Positions 51,950 through 64,000 of a stretch of DNA of 64,000 bases are shown here, piece after piece; within the stretch, counting starts at the first letter, position 1; each line of letters begins with the position of its first letter. The DNA lies in the NCBI RefSeq assembly GCF_017654505.1, contig NC_054535.1, positions 45,017,664 through 45,081,663 on the forward strand, read 5' to 3'. The notes under the pieces were generated by a model. The model was given only the letters and a program-made list of their open reading frames with translations, searched no databases and was not told the origin of the DNA. The translations under genes and the position numbers were made by a program. Origin of the DNA: Polyodon spathula (lineage: Eukaryota; Chordata; Actinopteri; Acipenseriformes; Polyodontidae).

Positions 51950-54020
51950 CCCTATCAAGTACAAAATATATTGCCATATGGGATACTTACCTCAAAGACC
52001 TCAAACTTCAATAAAATTATACCAAAGCTTCGCTCCAACGCTTGTGACGCAGTCGTGCCAGCCCCGAGGGCATAGGAAGACTGCATGCACAGGTGACAGC
52101 ATCATTTTTCCTTTCACAGGACTGAACCTAGACGAGAGAGTCCTAGACAGATGAGACCTCGTTACTTTTTATCATCTTCTATATTTTGATAATTGTGTAA
52201 TACACTCATTTATGCGATTATTAATGTTGTTTTAGTTTTCTAATTACACGTAATTTTGTGCCCTTTGCCACATCCCGCTGGAACCAAGCAACTTGAGTCA
52301 GCTAACTGGTGCTCTCCTTACAGGTTGCTTTGTTCCATTCGGAGTTAAAATAAGTTTCATTTTTTCAAATGATTTTAGTATTATTTGAATTGTTATATTG
52401 TTATTACTGTTTTCTGTGAGAGTTTTTCTCTTGTGCGTGTCTTTTTTCTGTTTTTTTTTTACAGAAACACGTATACAACTTGCAGTCTCTGCCACAGTAT
52501 CTCACTTGGTAACTGCTTGCAGCACCATTACGAAGGCTGTTAGGGCTCTAACAGCAGGCTTCTTCTCTCAGTCTTGTATTTGTTCTGACTGTTTCGGTTT
52601 GCCAGAAACTATATAGATGGACATCCCTATATACTGCTTCTTACGGTAACGCAAACCGTGTGAGCCTGTAGGCTCTGGCTGTTTCCCGGTCGATGGGGGT
52701 GTTGTACAGCATGCATGACACAGAAGTTGGGTTTGGGCCAATTTCCTCTTGTAGCCGCTCCAATTGACTCTCTGGTGTAGGCACCTAAGCAAGGACTTGA
52801 CCAAAGACGCTACCTGCCCTAACAAACAGTATAGGGTCTTGGAGGTAATTTTGAAGAGGACTTTCTCAACTGGTGCATTCACCGCAAGGCTGGGTAACTA
52901 CAACAGTATACTGGTAGCCTACCAGACCTGATTGTTGAGGGCTATTTCTGAGAGCCATAGACCCTGACCACAGCAGCTGGAGGAACTGTGGTTGGTTAAT
53001 AAAAACCTGCTCCATATCTCATAGCTGAATGAGCATGCTGTGGGTAGAAATCTCTGATAGATGCGATGCAAGAAGAAAGCTTTGGCATTTCCAGGCACGA
53101 GTGACTGATGGGGATAAAGCACTGCTGTTAGACGCCCCCATTACACCTGGGCATGAGTCCACGTAGATGAGATGCTGCACTGCTCACACATACTGACAGT
53201 AGTGACGTTCCAGAGACTTCTCCATAGCAGGAGCCGGGACCCACTGGCGATGTGGCCAAGGCAACTGTTATATGCTCGCCATGCTCCCACTGTGACCTGC
53301 TCAGTTAGGGGGGACATTGTGGCATCCCAATCCATTAATCCTATGGTTCTGGTTCTGGTCCCTGAACGGCTGCATTTGAGCCGTCTGGGGCTTTCTAACA
53401 CCCTGCAAAATGCCAGAGCAGCATCCACATGTTCCCAGTACAGGTATAAATAGGGCGTCTTTCAGATGTGGTGCCTGCCTCAGGGTTTTGATCCTATGAC
53501 CTGTCCCATGGCAGTTATATTGCAGTTTTTGCAGGACCTGTTTGATGAGTGGTGATCCCCCTCTACTTTAAAGGTCTATCTGTCAAAATTGACTCATTCT
53601 CCCAGGAGCTCACTTCCTGGTGGGCAATTTTTTAAATCTTGGGGGTTTCAGACACCTATGAAGGATATTGTTCCTCGCTGGAGGCTTGACATGGTGCTTC
53701 AAGACTTCATGAAGCCTTCATTTGAGCCCTTGCATTCAGAGGAGCTAAAATTTTTATGGTTCAAAGCGGCTTTCTTGCTTGAAATCACATCCACTAAGCG
53801 GTGAGTGAGATGCAAGCATTTTCAATTGCGAAAGCTTGCTTAATTTTTGCAGAAGTCAGGACAAATGTTAGGCTTCATACCAATCCTGCATCAACCAGTC
53901 TGTGGAATTGGAGGTTTTCCATCCACCCTCTTTCCAGTCTGATAGGGAGCGACAGTTCCATATGCTCTGCGATAATTGTTACAGTTCCATTTCAGGGAAC
54001 CAGGTTCATGGTAATAACCC
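51950..54020 (+). mobile_element. DIRS-type element inserted in a SINE
   Basis: The element starts CCCTATCAAGTACAAAATAT and ends TTCATGGTAATAACCC, with GTT on both sides. Fragments in order are gag (TFSTGAFTARLGNYNSILVA, about 52850-52920), the RNase H-recombinase spacer (LLSQLGGTLWHPNPLIL, about 53295-53345), and the tyrosine recombinase (LGLSNTLQNARAASTCSQYR; GFDPMTCPMAVILQFLQDLF; FKAAFLLEITSTKRVSEMQA; about 53380-53900). The reverse transcriptase is missing. Frameshifts are present. At 2.07 kb it is a deletion derivative. Confidence 0.82.
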
Positions 54021-54022
54021 GT

Positions 54023-54118
54023 TAAGTGGCTTGCTCAGGGTCCCACTCAGTGGCTGAGCTGGGATTGAACTAGGAACCTCCTGGTAACAAGCCCCTTTCT
54101 TGAACCACCAGAATACCT
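54023..54118 (-). mobile_element. MIR-like SINE, tRNA head (interrupted)
   Basis: The minus strand reads GGTATTCTGGTGGTTCAAG then AGGTTCCTAGTTCAATCCC (degenerate A and B boxes), and AGCTCAGCCACTGAGTGGG. It lacks the body and tail, which sit at 51724-51949. Confidence 0.75.
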
Positions 54119-55497
54119 GTCAAATTTAATGCAATTGAACTTAGAAGACAAAAAAAAAAAAAAAAAAAAAACAACACCAAAACAACACAGTAAATAAATA
54201 AACATCCAACAAGTTGAAGGTATGTCTGATTATTTGACTTTCTACTAGAGAAAATCGAGTATTTCAGCTTTAGGGATATTGACACTGAAAAATGCTCTCT
54301 AAGCCCCTGGTCTATAAACACATACAACAGATCACTGACACACACAGTAAACTATCCCCCCTCAGGTGAATAGTCCTCAGTGAGAAAGACGAATTACAAA
54401 GCTATTACTATCGATTTGGACCTCGTTTTACTGCTCTTTACTGACATGTAACTGCAGATTACTGAGTATGTATACTTAACAATTACAGGTGACAGTGACA
54501 GGAATGGTTAAAAATACAAAACAGATCCATGATCTGTTATAAACCACTTCACTTGGTGGTTGGTCGCTAATATTAATAGGAAATTTAACCCTATCTGTTG
54601 GATATTCCCCTCCTTTAGGGAAAGTATCAATCACAACTTCAGCACCATCCTTTTCTAGTACTCTTTCATAATGTTACTCTTTCTATACACTTCGTTTGTT
54701 TTTGTTGTTGTTGTTGTTAGCATTAAACAAATGTAGAATATTTAGGTTGCTATTTGATGTGTTATTTTATTCTGTTGTGTTGTGTACAGCGCAGCTAATG
54801 TGGTACCGTACTTTAGTTGGAGGAGTGACGCACACTGTGACGTTGCTGCTTACTGCTTGATTTAGGGTGTGTCTTCGGAAGATCTTTTTCAGATCAGGTT
54901 CGGATTAAGTGAATTTTCTAAATGGGATGAGTTCATTCGCAGTACAACACCACTCCAAGCACGAAAAGATTTTGGGGTTCTAAACATTTTAATTAACCCA
55001 ACCCGGGGGAGTATTTCGGGTTGCCTTCACAACGTATCGAGGCGTGTCCCTGCCAAACAACATGGGTTTTAATGGGGAATTACTCTGGCTAAAACGAGCT
55101 AGTTTATGACATATATACCGTTTAATACGTACAGTGTTCTTGTTCCAGGGGCATTCGTACGGTTTAGTACATACAGTAATGTTTGATTACGTATATTCGT
55201 CCTGTTCCGCGGGTAGATATTTAGCAAAAATAAGGTAAATACGGGACAGTAAATGACAGTCACTGCGGAAAAATATTTGCTGTTTACATTTATTCTTTTA
55301 TGTTTTTGTTGGCACAGCCGTTGTACAGTTTAAATGTAGAACACATAAAATCTTAATTACATTTAGTGAAAATGTGAATTCATAAAATGGTACTACTTAT
55401 TACATTGTACGAACCACAGGTGTGAGTTTAAAGCATTGGAGGGATGTATTTATAGGTTTTTGACGGCATAACAGTTATTGTTTATATTCAAATCCAT

Positions 55498-57710
<2,213 letters not shown>

Positions 57711-58968
57711 TAAATTAATTAATAGGGCCCGGGGGCGATACCGACGATGGCCACGGTATAGCACACCACTGGTGTTTATTAGTAGTATAAGTATAGTACT
57801 GACCTTTTCTACTGCCTCATATAATTAATATAATTAAGCATCCCCACATAAGGGGGATGTATATGTTTGTTTTTTATAAATCCCCAACAATTGCTGCTTT
57901 GTCAAAATCTCATCTCACAAAAACAGATTTCATATTTTGAGAGTAACGGAACATATCTGTATTATATTAGCCTCCGGGCCAGAGCACCTGCTTCACTGGC
58001 TCTGAGTCAGACTTCGTCCAGTGAAATGATTGTTTAACTATGCCTGCACTGCCGCCAGGTATCACCAAAAATTTTCACCTGAGCGATTTGGAAAACAGGG
58101 CAAAGGTTTGCCTTTGCGATCTAAACAAACCTTCTCCAACCAGGTCTATTCATTGGGCAAATGCTATTGCAGGGAAGCTACTGAACATTTTTGAGAGATT
58201 TTAACTTCCTGGAAATATTTCAAATCATAAGGAAAATGAATGTGTCTTTTCTACTTGTAGCATAAAAAATCAGACACTTAGTTGATGATTTGGGACAGTT
58301 GAATTTTTATTTAGATTGTGTGTTCTATTTCTGCAGTTATTTCTAATTTGTACTAACCTTTTTTGTATCCTTTTTAATTAACTTTTCCAGTAACATTACA
58401 TTTTTCCCACTAACTTTTCAAACCCATGTACATCTTATGTAATACCAGGTCAACCCCCATTTCACTGTTTGCAGTGCATCTTTTTTTGTTTTAATCTCTG
58501 ATGCTTCACTTGTGTACGGCACACCATATTAATGATACACTGGCAAATCTGCTCAACATCACCTTACTTTACATATTACCTAATGAGGAGATTGCTGCAT
58601 CATAAAGTAACTGCCCTGGCATGCCTTATAGAAAAACAATCCCAACCTTTCTCTTTTATAATTTAATGCAAATTATTTGGTAGGGGGCTATTTGGACTGA
58701 TTGATGCATTTGCCTTTCACATTTGGAAATATGTGTCCCGTTTAAGTCACAAAAAAAAGATAAGTTAAATTTGTCCAAATTGGAGACAAGGAGGCTTTAA
58801 GCCAGGGTGAAGTCAGCTGTAACACTTCAATTAGTGTTTCTTCAGAGTTTTCCAGAAGAGCACCTTCTGGCTCAGTTAGAAAGACGATTAGTTACCAGAA
58901 AAGACAATATTGCTGGCATGATGAAATCCACCTCTAATAACATTCTCTTTTCTTTATTGAATATTTAG

Positions 58969-59092
58969 CTTGCAGCTGTGACCTGTGGGTTTGTGATGAG
59001 ATTGTACGCGGGTCTTGATGATAAAGGCTTCCTGCAGCAGCTTCAGACGGTTGGACTTATAGCACAGTTTGAAAGCCTTCTAAGTACATATA
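58969..59092 (+). CDS. INPP4B: INPP4B internal exon (eighth in window)
   Basis: The exon encodes [40 protein letters not shown] and Y. The [22 protein letters not shown] block is shared by INPP4A and INPP4B. The acceptor is TGAATATTTAG, phase 0, joining SQA to LAAV. The donor is TATA/GTGAGT, one base into a serine codon. The text is amphipathic-helical. Confidence 0.95.
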
Positions 59093-59849
59093 GTGAGTAC
59101 TGAAACTTTGGTATTTCCTGTTCCTAGTGGCATTAACACTGAGCAACCTGTCAAACTGCAGCCTGTATTTTTTTGTTTGTGCATAATCATTATAATCACA
59201 ATGAAGTACCATTAATACATTCAGGCATTACAGAACATCTTAGTACTTTCACATCACTCTTGTACTCATAATGTCCACTTCCTTCTTTGTACTTCATATT
59301 GTTTAAACATTTGTTTTAACATTTTTAATTGTAGGCACAGGACCAATAATCAACTTTGTGGTTGCTCCAAAAGTAATTTCACTGCCCACCATATTTTTCC
59401 CATTCAATGTGCTACTGTTGCCTGATTTTGCTAAATAAAAACCCCATCAAACATTACAGCTTTCTCTATTTAAACTATCGTGTTGGCTACAATTTTACTG
59501 AGATGTTATGAGTGGTGGGTAGTAAAATAAATCATGGCGTATTACCCAGTTGGTTTAGGACATGAATTCAACTATCAGAATCATCCCAGATGTGTTAAGA
59601 AGTATGTATAACCCTATTATGACACCTCCCACAGGTGTAAGTATAGCTTTAAGACTCAGAGTTGTTGTTTTTTTTTTTAACTTGTGCAGTGTGGAAAGAC
59701 AAAAGAAACAAACAAATGCTTATTATCTGTGTCTTGTCAGGACAGAAAAAAACTGTGACAGATAATGAAGACTAGAAAGGATTGAGAACCCTTACAATGA
59801 ATTATTCAATGCTATGGTTATCACAAGAGCCTTTCTTTTGTGTGCGCAG
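59093..59849 (+). other. INPP4B: INPP4B intron, 757 bp
   Basis: A short intron of ordinary composition with GTGAGT donor and TGTGCGCAG acceptor. No repeats or elements were recognised. Confidence 0.9.
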
Positions 59850-59976
59850 GTGAAGAGGTTGGGATGCTGGAGGATATGGAGGTTGGCATTTCAGATTTGC
59901 GGAGAGTGACATTTAGAATTGCTGAAGCCAAATCTGATGAACCCAGTGATCTGCAGCCCACTGTCACTGGAAGGCG
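59850..59976 (+). CDS. INPP4B: INPP4B internal exon (ninth in window)
   Basis: The exon encodes (S)[19 protein letters not shown] then [20 protein letters not shown] and GRR. MLEDMxVGIxDLxxVTF is conserved in the family. The acceptor is GTGTGCGCAG, giving A|GT serine. The donor is GGCG/GTAAGAG, leaving CG of an arginine codon. The EAKSDEPSD stretch is a variable loop before the catalytic domain. Confidence 0.95.
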
Positions 59977-61069
59977 GTAAGAGCTATAGTTTCCCTTCCT
60001 AGAGCCACAGGATCAGTGTCGAAGTGAGCATCACTGTAATGAAGCTAGATTCCCTCAAGCGGCATTATTCCTTTCTTGTTTTATTGTCTCCCTGAGAAGC
60101 TCCGCTCTTTTCAATTAAAGCAGCACCATTGTCCTGTTTTTTTAATAGAGCTATGCTTCAAAAGAATTTCCTTTTGAGTTTGATTTAATTCCCCGGTGCT
60201 ATAATCAATGTCATAAACCACTCTGTGTCTCATTAAGCTGCTACTTTGCTCAAAATGTAAGGAAAGTTAGGAACATTGATTCATTATTTTCTTACACTGC
60301 AAGACAACAGCGGAAGATTTACTACATCAAAGAGAGGCTTGTTTATTGTAGTCTGATTAAATGGCTGAGAATAACCAATTAGGTTAGGTGGGGATATTGA
60401 TTAAAATCAGTCTAAACAATCAGCAATTTTCTCATTCAAAAACATTTCTGTATTAGCTAACTTTAAAGTTGAAAACTCACTAAAAGGAACAAAAGGAACA
60501 TGTGTAGGTCAGGATTTTCAAATATTGTAGTTCAATTAAAAGTGAAACATGTTGTATAGCATGTAGGGTGACAAGGGTTTTATTTTCCTCCCTGTCCCTT
60601 TTTATAATTCACATATTAATTTGTAGATGTAAACTGTTCAAGTTAGAAATAACTGTGTTGTACTGTTAATAACACCCAGAATGTATGTCTTTGCAGTTAA
60701 AAACAAAAAGTACTATACAGTACAGTAGTAGTTTTGACATGTTTCCTGTGTGTCAGGCTCTTCAGTCACTCAGTGATATATTGTATCTCCTCTTGGTTGT
60801 GGCCTGCTCCGCCCTTAGGCCCTAGGACACCCCATTTCATGCTCTCTCCTACAACAGTATTGGTGCCCTGGACAGAAAAAGAACATTGTGCCCAGGGGAA
60901 CAGAAAAAGAACATTGTTGCAGGAGGGTGTTTGATCTGGATACACTATGGTGATGAGAGAAATTCTGTCTCCTGGCAAACCTGGTTGTTTTTCCAGGTCG
61001 ATTATGACCTATAATGTGCGAATAACAATTTAAAAGCAACCAGGTTTCGTTAAAATATGTATCGCTGCA

Positions 61070-61685
61070 TGTGACAGAGTAGCCGAGGGTGACGTACCCA
61101 GACCAGATCCGGAAGCTGACTGACAACACACAGCCAGGTACACGCTGGTCACAGAGCAAAATAAAGGTTTGCATAAAAACAAAATTGCAGACACTGGCAC
61201 AAAATAAACAAGCACCGTGCTTCCTACTTTTCGTACTTTTAAATCTTTCTTTCCCGGCTCGCTCTTGGTCTTTCTTCTTCCAAACACACCCACCCTGAAC
61301 TTGGAAAGCTATAGGCTTTTATAAATGTGACCATCTCTGGATTAACAATCAATGAATCAGTCCGGAGATGGTCACATTCGGCACAAGTTTTGGTGCACGG
61401 GGCTTCAACCCCACTGATGCTGCCAAACAACAACACACAGCTTTTTCACCATCATATTTATAAATAAATAACAAAAACTAAATATGCACAGGCGCAGGGA
61501 GTACCCCATTCTAAAATAAACAAACAATACAATTTAAATCATAAGTAATAAAACGCAACACATTTAAATCAGCAGGGCTGTGGTCTGCCCCCTCTCATGT
61601 GCAGGGCTTTTCCACTGCCCTGCCACACGGCAATACAGACAACGCGAGATACAACAAAGTTCATGTGGTGCATTGTTTGTAAACA
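61070..61685 (-). mobile_element. Solo LTR with 5-bp target duplication
   Basis: On the minus strand it begins TGTTTACAAACAATGCACC and ends GCTACTCTGTCACA. CTGCA is present at both flanks (61065-61069 and 61686-61690). A TTTATAAAAGCC TATA box lies at about 61310-61325 on the minus strand. It includes a strong hairpin at 61324-61378. No internal genes are present. Confidence 0.65.
61324..61378. promoter_or_regulatory. Perfect-like hairpin in LTR, 18-bp stem
   Basis: AATGTGACCATCTCTGGA pairs with TCCGGAGATGGTCACATT with one mismatch (G-T pairing possible) around a 19-base loop. It sits next to the LTR TATA box. Confidence 0.6.
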
Positions 61686-62589
61686 CTGCAGGGTATTTCT
61701 TAAGGCTTTAACAAATAATACACGGATACTCATGCAGTTAGGTGTTTCTTGTTGGTAAGACAAACCAGAGCATTTCCAGTAACAGTGGGTACCCTCATGC
61801 CCAGGCCAGCCTGATTCAATCACAATCAGGTAGGCTTTTGTCCTTGTGTGTTAATCTAGTATATACGATCAGGAACGTTGAAGTAAACTTAGACTTCTAT
61901 TAGGTATTTGTCCCAGTCAGGGGCATCATTTCAGAAAAATTCTGGGGTGGGCAAAGTTGTGTCAACGTTGACCATTCTCTGTCCCAAATAGAATGAGAAA
62001 AAACAGGCAGTAATTGGGCCATTTTACAACGAGATAGCATGCTGCGCTTTATCAACATCGTTCTTATTCTTAAATTATACAAAGTGTGCAAGTGTGGCAG
62101 GCTGGCTTGAGCGGTGACGTCAGACCTGGAAGAACACGCCGTACTGAGAGTGAAATGAATGCGAATCACACAGCAGACTGGGGCAAACAAAATAAAAGAT
62201 TTAACAAAACACAAAACAAACTGCACGTGGGCCAAAACAACACCAAAAAAAAAAAAAAATGACCATATAAAACATATTTTCTTCCAGCTGTCCACACGGG
62301 GCATATTTATTCATAATATAAAGGTATACAAATAAAATTGTTGGTTTAATGCAACTGTTTTAAATGTCAAACGGAAAAGGTTCATGCGATTTAGACAGAA
62401 CCTAAACAGTCATGTAAGACCTGTGCCGTTCAGGTATCCCTACAGTAGGATGACAGTTATGAAATGCAGGTTTAGCATCTGGTGGCTTTGTAATGCAATC
62501 CTATTCCGATATGGGTGGTATTATGGTAGTATGCGCTATGGATTTCATAATGAGGTCAGAAGTTCAATGGCTGTTTTTTATCCTCACAG

Positions 62590-62730
62590 GGACTATTATA
62601 CTGTTGAAGTGCCATTACCACGAGAGGTGTTTGAGGGACTACCAAATGAGATCAAAGAAGGCAAGCCATTACATGTGTATCCAATACTATTTAATATTGG
62701 CATAAATGAGCAGCAGACATTGGCAGAGAG
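62590..62730 (+). CDS. INPP4B: INPP4B internal exon (tenth, last in window)
   Basis: The exon encodes (R)[39 protein letters not shown] and EQQTLAER. [17 protein letters not shown] is highly conserved just before the catalytic domain; the next exon (outside) should start RFGD. The acceptor is ATCCTCACAG and the donor GAGAG/GTACAG, leaving two bases of an arginine codon. The catalytic CX5R motif is downstream of the window. Confidence 0.95.
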
Positions 62731-63159
62731 GTACAGTATACATTTTCATTACATTTAGAATTGATTTATTGTATTTATATAGGATAATTCCATATCAAAC
62801 ATCAAGATTTCAAGAAACCCCAAAACTTCTTCAAAGAGCTTATACAAAGTTCTTTAGACATCTCATAATGTATAGGATCCAACAAGAAACATATTGATGT
62901 AAAATATCTTTTCTAAGCTTATTACTTGTTTTAAAATGTCTGTTTGGCTTTCCTTGGCTTTGCAGAGCAATCTTCACTTTTTGTTTGTTTGCTTTTGTTT
63001 GGTTTAAACGTTCATTGTGGGTGAACATTGTGTAATAATCAGGCAACCAGCTCATTGACATGGAAAAATAACAACCTCTGATTGGATAAACACCATCACA
63101 TGACCGTGTTGGAAAAAATAACATATATGCACAGCTTGCATGCTAATGGGCCGCTTCAC

Positions 63160-64000
<841 letters not shown>

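Larger units (their letters stand above)
59977..62589 (+). other. INPP4B: INPP4B intron with LTR-like element
   Basis: The intron contains the LTR at 61070-61685. A TGTGGCAGGCTGG-starting repeat-like stretch near 62093-62245 looks like another LTR part, but its ends could not be set. The stretch 59977-61069 has no element and may include regulatory DNA. Confidence 0.85.

Overview
This 64 kb window is vertebrate nuclear DNA, most likely from a ray-finned fish. It lies wholly inside one protein-coding gene, INPP4B (inositol polyphosphate-4-phosphatase type II, which acts on phosphatidylinositol 3,4-bisphosphate). Ten consecutive internal exons were read on the + strand at 12883-13013, 21607-21711, 27293-27401, 36458-36635, 40278-40499, 41618-41756, 47451-47623, 58969-59092, 59850-59976 and 62590-62730. 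Their splice phases join perfectly, giving 1,449 coding bases (483 codons) that by family recall match roughly residues 285-770 of the ~924-residue human protein. The N-terminal C2 domain lies upstream of the window, and the C-terminal CX5R phosphatase motif lies downstream. INPP4B rather than its paralogue INPP4A is supported by the [23 protein letters not shown] and [13 protein letters not shown] segments. One intron (40500-41617) appears to use a GC-AG splice pair.

Everything else is intron, and the introns are packed with transposable elements. They include at least four or five Tc1-like DNA transposons and a Tc1-family MITE, one hAT transposase relic, two clear hAT MITEs, one PIF/Harbinger relic, two pogo/Tigger-like non-autonomous elements, a CR1-like LINE, two DIRS-type tyrosine-recombinase retrotransposons, three Penelope-like elements (PLEs) with GIY-YIG domains, several solo LTRs with target duplications, two tRNA-derived SINE families, and long (TA)n tracts. 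The combination of Tc1, DIRS, PLE, CR1 with a TTCTTATG tail and MIR-like tRNA SINEs suggests a fish, and I lean towards a non-teleost such as a sturgeon or paddlefish. That assignment is inference.

Layout. 1-12.9 kb: intron with a Tc1 MITE, a solo LTR, and a remarkable nest in which a PLE is split by a solo LTR, a Tc1 element and a hAT relic joined to a GC-rich repeat-coding block. 13-21.6 kb: solo LTR and a long degraded DIRS element. 21.7-27.3 kb: solo LTR, Tc1, hAT MITE and CR1 LINE. 27.4-36.5 kb: a tandem array with regularly spaced CRE palindromes, a SINE and non-autonomous elements. 36.6-41.6 kb: Harbinger relic, LTR-like repeat and the GC-AG intron. 41.8-59 kb: Tc1 with an internal inverted duplication, a 600-bp foldback, Tc1 fragments, a SINE interrupted by a DIRS element, a PLE interrupted by a hAT MITE, and a 108-base C homopolymer. 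59-64 kb: last two exons, an LTR and the 3' end of a third PLE.

No tRNA, rRNA, CRISPR, operon or host defence system was seen. I did not find a convincing new biological system. The most notable signals are the GC-AG intron, the nested and templated rearrangements, and the recurrent PLE-(TA)n association.
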